The notes under the pieces were generated by a model. That model was given only the letters and a program-made list of their open reading frames with translations, did not search any database and had not been told where the DNA came from. Shown one piece after another: positions 1 through 7,761 of a stretch of 33,651 nt of DNA; within the stretch, counting starts at the first letter, position 1; every line of letters begins with the position of its first letter. Source of the DNA: Bacteroidales bacterium. GTDB lineage: Bacteria > Bacteroidota > Bacteroidia > Bacteroidales > JAFGUD01. Where the stretch lies: the NCBI GenBank assembly GCA_016938685.1, contig JAFGUD010000315.1:1-33651 (forward strand), written 5' to 3'. The position numbers were made by a program, and so were the translations under genes.

Positions 1-144
1 ACACATTTATTTTATCTGCAAAAACAAATTCGACCGGAAAAGCCTGTTCCGAATTTAGGTTATTTTTACGCTTATTTTTTTCGGGGCGGGAGTTGATTAT
101 TTAAGCTAAAATACAAACTTTAATAAACACAAAATAAAACAAAG
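1..144. other. Upstream non-coding region of the RiPP cluster
   Basis: There is no credible gene here. It contains an imperfect hairpin: AAATTCG at 26-32 pairs with CGAATTT at 50-56, and a short inner GAA/TTC stem is possible. This could be the terminator of a gene left of the window or a leader structure. No exact TAnnTTTG -7 box is present. The closest is TATTTTTA at 61-68, one base off. The promoter of the peptide gene is therefore not identified with confidence, and any regulator of the cluster lies outside the window. Confidence 0.4.
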
Positions 145-351
145 ATGAAAAACAAACTAAATGTAATAATACCAGCGAAACAAGAAAATATTTTATCTAA
201 TTTATCAACTTTTTTCGATGAAATAGATAATAACCAAATGAATTTAATTAATGGAGGAACAGCAGTACCTGTAAACTGTCGAAGAGGTTATTCAACTTAT
301 GATGATGATGGATATACCGGTATGAGCTGCAAATGTGGATATTCAGATTAG
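145..351 (+). CDS. Double-glycine-leader RiPP precursor peptide
   Basis: This 68-residue peptide is probably the substrate of the adjacent radical SAM maturase and C39 exporter. The leader is residues 1-38 and ends in LINGG (Gly37-Gly38). Counting back from the cleavage point, hydrophobic residues fall at -4 (Ile35), -7 (Met32), -12 (Ile27) and -15 (Phe24), the spacing known for leaders processed by C39-peptidase ABC exporters. The predicted 30-residue core (39-68) is polar and carries Cys45, Cys62 and Cys64, tyrosines at 49, 52, 57 and 66, a DDD run at 53-55, several glycines and two arginines. No lanthipeptide synthetase or YcaO is encoded nearby, so modification probably depends on the radical SAM protein. 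A hairpin terminator follows the stop. The leader fits the broad 'GG-leader natural product precursor' type seen in Bacteroidota. The core itself is not one I recognise. Confidence 0.85.
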   Translation: MKNKLNVIIPAKQENILSNLSTFFDEIDNNQMNLINGGTAVPVNCRRGYSTYDDDGYTGMSCKCGYSD

Positions 352-361
352 TTATTAATTT

Positions 362-390
362 AAAACTGCCAAATCATAAAGGCAGTTTTT
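362..390 (+). terminator. Hairpin plus T-run between precursor and maturase
   Basis: AAAACTGCC at 362-370 pairs perfectly with GGCAGTTTT at 381-389 (9 bp) around a 10-nt AT-rich loop, and the 3' arm runs into Ts. It lies 10 nt after the precursor stop and 16 nt before the maturase start. It looks like an intrinsic terminator or attenuator that would keep precursor mRNA more abundant than the downstream enzyme and transporter mRNA. Confidence 0.75.
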
Positions 391-405
391 TATAATTTTA
401 TTATT

Positions 406-1704
406 ATGATTTGGTCAAAATACAATATAGATTTTCAAATAAAAGACTCCAATTCAATTGGTGTTTATAACACATATAGCAATAGTTTTATTGAAATTGA
501 AAAAAAATTATACGCAAAAATCAACGAATACCTAGAAAATAGCAACAATAATCTACCAGCAGAAACATTAAATAAATTAAAAGCCAATAGCATTTTAACT
601 AAAAATGATGAAGATATCTTTAATATTCTAAGATATAAATATTTAAGCAGTATTTTTTCATTTAATACTTTAGAATTAACAATTGCCCCAACAGCAGACT
701 GTAATTTTAATTGTCCTTATTGTTTTGAGAAAAACAAACCAAATATATATATGAATAAAACAACCGCAGACAATATTATCAATTTTATAAAAAGTTTTAA
801 TAAAAAGACTGAAATTCTTTGGTTTGGAGGAGAACCTCTTCTAAACTTTAACAGAATAAAATACATGAGCAATATATTAACTACACAAAATATTGATTTT
901 TCTGCTTCAATTATTACAAATGGCTACTTATTGGACGAAAATAAAATTAAAGAGTTTAAAAATCTAAAAATAAATAACGTTCAAATAACATTTGATGGTT
1001 TATCTGATACACATAATAAACGAAGACGTCATAAAAAAGGATACCCAACTTTTAATAAAATATTAAATAATATTGATACATTATACAAATATACTATTAA
1101 AGATAATATTTTCATAAACATTACAATCACAATTGATGAAACAAATAAAAATGAATTCTCAGAAATATTTGTTTTTTTAAAGGACCGTTATAGTGAATTG
1201 TTTAACAGAAACTTAATTAATATTCCATTTAACTTCGTTGAGTCAAGAACAAATCAAGCAAACAATTGCAAAATGAATAACTCAGAACGTTTGAATTTTA
1301 TCCTCGAGCTATTTGAAAACAATAAAATTCCCAAGGCATATGTTCTTAAATATTTATATCCAAAACAAAATATTCATCCTTGTATGATGCGCAAAATAAA
1401 TTCATTTGGTATCGGAGCAAGTGGCAATATTTATAAATGTCTTGAAGATTTTGACAATGAGCAAAAATCGTTAGGTAATTTGAATAACAAAAAAATAGAC
1501 ACCTTAAAACTAGCGAGCTTATCATTAAAAAAAGACGTATTTGAAGATAAAATATGTCAAGAATGCATTTATCTTCCATTATGTGGAGGTGGTTGTCCTT
1601 ATGATTTAATAAATAATACAAGAAAAAATTATTCAGAAAATTGTGTTCTTTTCAAAGAAAGAATTCCTGAAATATTAAGTAAATATTACTTTTACACAAG
1701 ATGA
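406..1704 (+). CDS. Radical SAM/SPASM peptide maturase
   Basis: This 432-aa cytoplasmic enzyme is predicted to modify the core of the 68-aa precursor. Residues 1-85 form an N-terminal region typical of SPASM peptide maturases, which often hold a PqqD-like leader-binding fold; that fold is inferred here. The radical SAM cluster motif is C99-x3-C103-x2-C106, with the GGEP motif at 141-144. The C-terminal SPASM domain is complete: C326, then G340-x4-C345, then C384-x2-C387-x5-C393-x3-C397, and a last cysteine at C413. That supports two auxiliary Fe-S clusters, as in sactisynthases, AlbA and anaerobic sulfatase maturases. The stop overlaps the next start (ATGA at 1701-1704), so translation is coupled to the outer-membrane protein. 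The reaction could be a thioether, C-C crosslink or another Calpha change; sequence alone does not decide. Confidence 0.93.
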   Translation: MIWSKYNIDFQIKDSNSIGVYNTYSNSFIEIEKKLYAKINEYLENSNNNLPAETLNKLKANSILTKNDEDIFNILRYKYLSSIFSFNTLELTIAPTADCNFNCPYCFEKNKPNIYMNKTTADNIINFIKSFNKKTEILWFGGEPLLNFNRIKYMSNILTTQNIDFSASIITNGYLLDENKIKEFKNLKINNVQITFDGLSDTHNKRRRHKKGYPTFNKILNNIDTLYKYTIKDNIFINITITIDETNKNEFSEIFVFLKDRYSELFNRNLINIPFNFVESRTNQANNCKMNNSERLNFILELFENNKIPKAYVLKYLYPKQNIHPCMMRKINSFGIGASGNIYKCLEDFDNEQKSLGNLNNKKIDTLKLASLSLKKDVFEDKICQECIYLPLCGGGCPYDLINNTRKNYSENCVLFKERIPEILSKYYFYTR

Positions 1705-3968
1705 AAAAAATTCTTATTTTTACAATACTCTTATTTATTACAACTATAAACGCTAACTCCCAAATAAAAGGTGTTATAGTTGACTCACTGAGTTCTGACT
1801 TAATGCAATACTGTACTGTCAGTATTACTGATTCCTCTGATTTCTTAGTTGCTATTGCAGTAAGTGATAATCTTGGAAATTACAATATAATATGCAATGA
1901 AACAGGATTTTATAATTTGAGAATAAATTTTACAGGTTACAAAACATTTAATAAAGAAATTAAAATTAATAGTTTCCCTTTTATTTTAGATACAATTACC
2001 TTAAACCCTGATTATAAAGAAATAGATAAAATTACAATCCAAAGTAAAACAAATTATTATAAAGAAATAGCAGATAAAACAATTGTTACATTAAACGAAC
2101 AAACAATAAAATCAAAACCTAATGTTTTTCAGTCTTTAAAAACAATTCCTGGTATCGAAGTTGATACTAAGACAAGGAATATAAGTGTATTTGGAAATAA
2201 CAATACTCTTATTCTTATAAATGGAATAATAAAAACTTCTTATGATATTTCAGAATTAAAAACAAAAGATATATTTAAAATTGAAATAATAACTAATCCT
2301 GGGGCTAAATATAATTCCGAATACACAGCTGTAATAAATATTATAACTAAAAATATACTCCAAAAAGGGTTTTCTGCTACTATTAATACTGAATGTTATG
2401 TCCCATTTATATACAATTTTACTGATTTAAAATTAGAGTATGGTTTTAATAAACTAAAATTATTTGCATCTTATCATTTATTTTTAAGGCGTTCCTCTGA
2501 AATAAACAGTATAATTACACATTATAACATATATGAAATAATCGACACAACAAAAGACAATGGTCAAAGAGAACAAATAAATCATTTTATTAAAATAGGT
2601 ATAGATTATTTTATTAATCAAAAAAATTTTTTCAGTGTATTCACGACAATTGGTTATTACAAACAAAAAATCCCTTCAAGCTATTCAATGGCATTATATG
2701 TTAATAACATAAAAGAAAACTCATCAAATTTGAATAAAACAAATAATTCTTTTAATATTGGTAATAATTATTCAATTTATTTCAATCATTCTTTTAATGA
2801 AAAAAGCAAATTTAATATATATGCAAGTTATAATAGAACATCTTTAAACAATTCTTTATTATCGTCTGGATATCTTTTTAATGAATATTATTATCACAAA
2901 TACGATTTAAGTTACATGAAAAATTCTTTTTTTGCAGAATCAAACTTTACTACAGTTTTAAAAGATTATAATATTGAAATTGGAGCAAATTATTATTACA
3001 GATCTGTGATAAATATAATTACTGATAGCGACTCTGTTTCTCAAATAAATTATCGCGAAAAAAGACCTCGTTATTATACGAATATCTCCCGAAAAATAAA
3101 AAAAACAGCAATAAATATTGGTTTAAGTTCTGATTTCTACAAATCAAATTCTGATGTCAAATTAAACTTTTATTTTTTACCTTCTTTTAGTGTTTCACAA
3201 CAAATATCAAAGAACCATTTTATATCAATAAATTATGCTCGTAAAATAATCTATCCTGAAACAAAACAAATAAACACTAACTATACATACACAACAGATT
3301 CTTTGACCTATTTCACAAACAACTCCAACCTTAAACCGTCTTTGATAGATAGGCTTCAATTTTCATATACTTTCAGAAAAAATTCTTTTTTTATTAAGAA
3401 TTATTTTTTTTATGAATTCGTAAACAATCCAATACAATATAATATAATTCATAAAGACGACAACACATTTATTTCACAAGAAAACATCGGTTATTCAAAT
3501 AAATATGGTACTCAAACAATATCTTCATTTGTGTTGTTTGACGAAAGGTTGACCGTTTCTCCTTCTTTTAGCATATATAATAACAGTTATTTTAACAATA
3601 ATTCATTAAATTCTAATTGGTCCTGCGATATTAGTTTCTATACTGATTATTATTTTGATTCTGGCTTTGATGTTTTTTTTAGTCTATATTTAGAATCGAA
3701 GAAAGCTATTTTTAAAGGATACTCTACTTCATCTCCAATGTTTGATTTTGGTATTAGCAAAAATTTTTGCAAGGATGCTCTAAATATTTTGATTGATTTT
3801 ACTCCGCTAAATGACTACTATACAAAAACTTACGATATTGAAAACACTACAATATTTGAAGCAAATACAGAATTTTACAGAAACATTTATTTTCAAATTA
3901 ATTATAATTTTAATAGAGGAGAAATTTTACGGTCAAATAGAAACAATACGATTGAAAAAGACTTTTAA
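1701..3968 (+). CDS. TonB-receptor-like outer-membrane beta-barrel protein
   Basis: This 755-aa protein has a signal peptide at residues 1-20. A carboxypeptidase-regulatory-like Ig-type domain follows at about 22-110. A plug-like region at about 120-215 includes the typical IKTSYDISEL and VINIITK segments. The remainder is a long Tyr/Asn/Phe-rich barrel of alternating strands ending in Phe. The layout matches the Bacteroidota 'outer membrane beta-barrel' relatives of TonB-dependent receptors (OMP_b-brl_3 type). I see no clear TonB box. Its place between the maturase (4-base overlap) and the exporter (3-base gap) ties it to the peptide. Possible roles are re-uptake or sensing of the product, self-protection, or release through the outer membrane. 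The role is inference; the fold assignment is firm. Confidence 0.85.
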   Translation: MKKILIFTILLFITTINANSQIKGVIVDSLSSDLMQYCTVSITDSSDFLVAIAVSDNLGNYNIICNETGFYNLRINFTGYKTFNKEIKINSFPFILDTITLNPDYKEIDKITIQSKTNYYKEIADKTIVTLNEQTIKSKPNVFQSLKTIPGIEVDTKTRNISVFGNNNTLILINGIIKTSYDISELKTKDIFKIEIITNPGAKYNSEYTAVINIITKNILQKGFSATINTECYVPFIYNFTDLKLEYGFNKLKLFASYHLFLRRSSEINSIITHYNIYEIIDTTKDNGQREQINHFIKIGIDYFINQKNFFSVFTTIGYYKQKIPSSYSMALYVNNIKENSSNLNKTNNSFNIGNNYSIYFNHSFNEKSKFNIYASYNRTSLNNSLLSSGYLFNEYYYHKYDLSYMKNSFFAESNFTTVLKDYNIEIGANYYYRSVINIITDSDSVSQINYREKRPRYYTNISRKIKKTAINIGLSSDFYKSNSDVKLNFYFLPSFSVSQQISKNHFISINYARKIIYPETKQINTNYTYTTDSLTYFTNNSNLKPSLIDRLQFSYTFRKNSFFIKNYFFYEFVNNPIQYNIIHKDDNTFISQENIGYSNKYGTQTISSFVLFDERLTVSPSFSIYNNSYFNNNSLNSNWSCDISFYTDYYFDSGFDVFFSLYLESKKAIFKGYSTSSPMFDFGISKNFCKDALNILIDFTPLNDYYTKTYDIENTTIFEANTEFYRNIYFQINYNFNRGEILRSNRNNTIEKDF

Positions 3969-3971
3969 GTT

Positions 3972-6188
3972 ATGTCGTTCCCACATTACAAACAACTTGA
4001 TGCAATGGATTGCGGTCCCACATGTTTGCGCATGGTTGCCAAACATCACGGGAAATCGTATAGTTTAGAAAATCTAAGGCAAAAAAGCAAAATTACACGC
4101 GAAGGTGTATCTCTTCTTGGAATTTCAGAAGCTGCCGAAGCTATTGGAATGCGTACAATGGGTGTTAAAATTACTTTTGAGCAATTAGAAAAAGAAGCAC
4201 CTTTGCCGGCTATTGTTCATTGGAAACAAAATCACTTTGTTGTTGTTTATAAAATAGTCTCCTCGCCTCGTAGGAAAGGTCAGGAGAGGTCTTACAAAAT
4301 CTACATCGCAGACCCTGCTGCCGGTTTATTGGTTTATACAAAAGAAGAATTTATACAAAACTGGATAAGTACAAAATCAGAAAAAGAAAACAAAGGAATA
4401 GCTTTGCTTCTTGAACCTACTCCTGACTTTTATTCTCAAAAAGATGAAAAAACAGACAAAAAAAATCTGAAATTTCTTTTTAAATACCTGAAACCTCACA
4501 AAAAATTCATAGTACAACTTTTTATCGGCTTATTAGCCGGTAGTTTACTACAACTTCTTTTTCCTTTTCTAACACAATCAATTGTCGATTTTGGTATTTC
4601 TAATCAAAACTTAAACTTTGTTCAGCTTGTTTTAATTGCACAATTAGTTTTGTTTGCAAGTAAAACATCAGTTGAGTTCATTCGCAACTGGATTTTACTA
4701 CACATAAGCACCAGAATAAACATTTCGCTTATCTCCGATTTTTTAATCAAATTAATGAAACTGCCTATTCGTTTTTTCGACACAAAAATGATAGGCGATA
4801 TTTTGCAACGAATAAGCGACCACAACCGTATAGAAAATTTTTTAACATCTACAACGTTAGAAGTGTTATTTTCTGTATTTAATCTCATCATTTTTGGAGC
4901 AATATTGGCTATTTATAGTTTAAAAATTTTACTAATATTTCTTGTAGGTAGTATAATATACAGCTTATGGGTTTTGGTATTTATGAAAAAACGGCGTGAT
5001 TTGGACTTCAAACGTTTTTCGCAAATGTCTGATAATCAGAGCAATTTAATTCAATTAATTACCGGAATGCAGGAAATTAAACTTAATAACTGCGAACGAC
5101 AAAAAAGATGGGACTGGGAACGTATTCAGGCAAGGATTTTTAAAATTAATGTAAAAAGTCTTTCACTTAATCAATTTCAGCAAGGTGGTTCTTCTTTTAT
5201 TAATGAAACAAAAAATATTTTAATTTCTTTCGTTGCCGCAACTTCTGTAATAAAGGGTGACATGACTCTTGGTATGATGTTAGCGGTTCAATATATTATA
5301 GGTCAACTAAATACTCCTATCGCCCAAATGATAAATTTTACTCGTTCGGCACAAGATGCTAAAATTAGTCTTGAAAGACTTGGTGAAATTCACGAAAAAG
5401 AAGACGAAGAAAATATTAACGATGACAAAATAAATATTTTACCGGAAAACAAAACTCTAGAAATTTCAGATTTATCATTCGAATATGAAGGAGCTGGTAC
5501 CGATTTGGTTTTAAAAAATATAAATTTAGTAATTCCCGAAAAAAAAATAACAGCAATAGTCGGCACAAGTGGTAGCGGAAAAACAACTCTTATAAAACTT
5601 TTGCTTGGTTTTTATCCGCCAAAAAAAGGTGAAATTACAGTAGGAAAAACAAGATTGGAAAATTATAGTCAGAAAATGTGGAGAGAAAAGTGTGGCGTTG
5701 TAATGCAAGATGGCTTTATATTTTCAGACACAATTGCAAATAACATTTCAGTAAGCGATGAAATAACCAATTTGGAAAAATTACAAAATTCAGTTCGTAT
5801 TGCCAATATTCAACCTTATATTGACAGTTTACCGTTGTCATTTAATACAAAAATAGGAATGGAAGGAACAGGTTTAAGCCAAGGACAAAAACAAAGAATT
5901 TTGATTGCCAGAGCAGTATATAAAAGTCCTGATTTTATATTCTTTGATGAAGCAACTAATTCTCTTGATGCAAACAACGAAAAAATCATTATGGAAAATT
6001 TGAATAAATTTTTCGAAGGAAGGACAGTTGTTGTAGTTGCTCACAGGCTTAGTACCGTAAAAAATGCAGATCAAATAGTAGTTTTAGAAAAAGGAGAAAT
6101 TGTAGAAATAGGTAATCATGCAGAACTTACTGAGAAAAAAGGTGCATATTATGAATTAGTAAAAAATCAACTTGAACTTGGAAATTAA
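3972..6188 (+). CDS. Peptidase C39-containing ABC exporter (PCAT)
   Basis: This 738-aa inner-membrane transporter cleaves double-glycine leaders and exports the mature peptide. The N-terminal C39 cysteine protease has Gln8, Cys14 (in MDCGPTCL), His88 (QNHFVVV) and Asp114 (IADPAAG), a complete catalytic set. The transmembrane domain spans about 170-460. The nucleotide-binding domain has Walker A GTSGSGKTT (531-539), signature LSQGQKQR (635-642), Walker B with DEAT (Glu660) and His691. It starts 3 nt after the outer-membrane protein stop. An odd arginine-rich stretch at about residues 97-107 is encoded by a palindromic insertion (listed separately). A full C39 active site together with a GG-leader peptide in the same operon makes the substrate assignment strong. 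Confidence 0.96.
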   Translation: MSFPHYKQLDAMDCGPTCLRMVAKHHGKSYSLENLRQKSKITREGVSLLGISEAAEAIGMRTMGVKITFEQLEKEAPLPAIVHWKQNHFVVVYKIVSSPRRKGQERSYKIYIADPAAGLLVYTKEEFIQNWISTKSEKENKGIALLLEPTPDFYSQKDEKTDKKNLKFLFKYLKPHKKFIVQLFIGLLAGSLLQLLFPFLTQSIVDFGISNQNLNFVQLVLIAQLVLFASKTSVEFIRNWILLHISTRINISLISDFLIKLMKLPIRFFDTKMIGDILQRISDHNRIENFLTSTTLEVLFSVFNLIIFGAILAIYSLKILLIFLVGSIIYSLWVLVFMKKRRDLDFKRFSQMSDNQSNLIQLITGMQEIKLNNCERQKRWDWERIQARIFKINVKSLSLNQFQQGGSSFINETKNILISFVAATSVIKGDMTLGMMLAVQYIIGQLNTPIAQMINFTRSAQDAKISLERLGEIHEKEDEENINDDKINILPENKTLEISDLSFEYEGAGTDLVLKNINLVIPEKKITAIVGTSGSGKTTLIKLLLGFYPPKKGEITVGKTRLENYSQKMWREKCGVVMQDGFIFSDTIANNISVSDEITNLEKLQNSVRIANIQPYIDSLPLSFNTKIGMEGTGLSQGQKQRILIARAVYKSPDFIFFDEATNSLDANNEKIIMENLNKFFEGRTVVVVAHRLSTVKNADQIVVLEKGEIVEIGNHAELTEKKGAYYELVKNQLELGN
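4256..4290 (+). repeat. Short palindromic in-frame insertion in the C39 domain
   Basis: TCTCCT (4258-4263) pairs with AGGAGA (4282-4287), and CCT/AGG pair inside the loop. The stretch is richer in G+C than the surrounding gene and encodes SSPRRKGQERS, between the strand after catalytic His88 and the one with Asp114. Family members usually have only a short turn there. It resembles a small mobile palindrome tolerated in a surface loop; that origin is inferred. Confidence 0.45.
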
Positions 6189-6456
6189 TTGTACGAGATA
6201 TGAAATATAAACTCGACAAACTCGAATACTCGACAAACTCGATAAACTCGACAAACTCGAATACTCGACAAACTCGATAAACTCGATAAACTCGATAAAC
6301 TCGATAAACTCGAATACTCGACAAACTCGAATACTCGACAAACTCGATAAACTCGATAAACTCGATAAACTCGACAAACTCGAATACTCGACAAACTCGA
6401 TAAACTCGACAAACTCGAATACTCGACAAACTCGATAACTTTATGAACTGAGAATA
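6189..6456. other. Intergenic spacer between exporter and HlyD genes
   Basis: This 268-bp gap is almost wholly filled by the minisatellite listed separately. It is the only large gap in an otherwise tightly packed cluster. I see no hairpin terminator and no TAnnTTTG box in it, so whether the adaptor and channel genes share the upstream transcript is open. Confidence 0.6.
6212..6439. repeat. Minisatellite of 26 CTCGA-headed 8/9-bp units
   Basis: There are 26 contiguous units each starting CTCGA. Twenty are 9-mers of the form CTCGAYAAA (the last ends AAC), and six are 8-mers CTCGAATA (units 2, 6, 12, 14, 20 and 24). Nearly every 8-mer is flanked on both sides by CTCGACAAA; only unit 12 has CTCGATAAA before it. 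That suggests duplication of longer blocks. Each unit contains the self-complementary TCGA. The array is intergenic. Minus-strand open frames across it arise only because the unit lacks stops on that strand. Copy number is likely to vary between strains. Confidence 0.97.
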
Positions 6457-7761
6457 ATGCCAGAAGATAATAATAACATAGAATTAAGAAGCGAAGAAAT
6501 TCAGGAAATTATTGGAACTATCCCTAATTGGATTATTAGATGGGGAATTACAATAATTTTAATAACAATTACTGTTTTGTTTATTGGAAGTATGTTCTTT
6601 AAATACCCCGATGTGGTAAATTCTTCAATTGTTGTAACAACTGAAAATCCTCCAGCAAGTATTATCGCAAGAACAAACGGGAAAATAGACACTATTTTTG
6701 TAAAAAACAATCAAAAAGTCGCTGAAAATCAAATACTTGCAATCATTAGCAATCCCGCTGATTATAAAATTATTTTATATCTCTCAAATCTACTGGAATC
6801 TGTTGACATATTTAATATTGATTCAAATTCATATTCATTTATCAACTCAAATCTCAATTTAGGCGAAGTACAATCTGATTTTTCAATTTTTATTAAATCA
6901 TTGACAGATTATTATAATTTTCAGGAAATCAATTTTCATAAACAAAAAATCACAGCTATAAAACAACAAATAAATGCAACAAACGAATATATTTATGATT
7001 TAATTCAACAAAAAAAGACACTTTACAACGAATTGCTAATTTCCAATAAACAATTAGAACGAGACTCTTCCCTACTAAACTCAGAAGCAATATCAATGGC
7101 TGATTTTGAAAAAACTCAATCAAATTATTTGCAAAAAAAATACTCATTTCAAAACGCAAAAACCACTATTTCCAATACTAAAATACAAATATCTCAATTG
7201 GAACAATCAATACTAGACCTGCAGTTATCATACATTAATGAAAAAAAGAGACTAGAAACAGAACTAAGAAAAAACCACGAAATTCTCAAAAGCAGTATTA
7301 AAAAGTGGGAACAAAATTATGTTCTAACAACACCTGTTTCGGGTCAAGTAATTTTCACAAAAATATGGTCTGATAATCAAAATGTTATTTCGAGTGATAA
7401 TGTTTTTAATGTTGTACCACAAAAACAAAGCTACCTAACCGGTAGACTACAATTACCAATAGAAGGTTCAGGGAAAGTTGAAGTTAATCAAGTTGTTAAT
7501 ATCAAATTTTCAAATTATCCATACATGGAATATGGTGTCGTTAAAGGTAAAATTAAGTCTATTTCTCCTGTTCCTACTGAAAATTTCTATGTGGTTTTAG
7601 TTGATTTTCCTGATTCATTAACAACAAATTACGGAAAAATCCTGCCTTTTACACAAGAAATGTCAGGTACTGCTGAAATTATTACTAAAAACACATCACT
7701 TTTGAGCCGATTATTTAGTCCTATCAAATATATCAAAGAAAAATTCAAAAGAAATGATTAA
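6457..7761 (+). CDS. HlyD-family periplasmic adaptor of the peptide exporter
   Basis: This 434-aa membrane fusion protein links the ABC exporter to the outer-membrane channel. A short cytoplasmic N-terminus (about 1-27) is followed by one transmembrane helix (about 28-48). The first half of a biotinyl-lipoyl-like domain follows at about 66-100, with an ARTNGKIDTIFVKNNQKV segment. A long Gln/Lys/Glu-rich coiled coil spans about 155-285. The second lipoyl half begins with TPVSGQV near 290, and a beta-barrel domain follows. This is the standard architecture of type I secretion adaptors partnered with C39 exporters. It overlaps the TolC-like gene by 8 nt, so the two are probably made together. 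Confidence 0.92.
   Translation: MPEDNNNIELRSEEIQEIIGTIPNWIIRWGITIILITITVLFIGSMFFKYPDVVNSSIVVTTENPPASIIARTNGKIDTIFVKNNQKVAENQILAIISNPADYKIILYLSNLLESVDIFNIDSNSYSFINSNLNLGEVQSDFSIFIKSLTDYYNFQEINFHKQKITAIKQQINATNEYIYDLIQQKKTLYNELLISNKQLERDSSLLNSEAISMADFEKTQSNYLQKKYSFQNAKTTISNTKIQISQLEQSILDLQLSYINEKKRLETELRKNHEILKSSIKKWEQNYVLTTPVSGQVIFTKIWSDNQNVISSDNVFNVVPQKQSYLTGRLQLPIEGSGKVEVNQVVNIKFSNYPYMEYGVVKGKIKSISPVPTENFYVVLVDFPDSLTTNYGKILPFTQEMSGTAEIITKNTSLLSRLFSPIKYIKEKFKRND

Noticed and set aside
145-1704. Lanthipeptide or thiopeptide system
   Set aside because: No LanM/LanB/LanC dehydratase-cyclase or YcaO gene is present; the only modifying enzyme seen is a radical SAM/SPASM protein.
6127-6437. Several minus-strand open frames of 73-100 codons across the CTCGA array
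   Set aside because: They exist in three overlapping frames only because the repeat unit has no stop on that strand. The translation is a monotonous EF/IEF repeat without a start context.
6212-6439. CRISPR-like appearance of the array
   Set aside because: Units are contiguous 8-9 bp with no spacers, and no cas genes are present.
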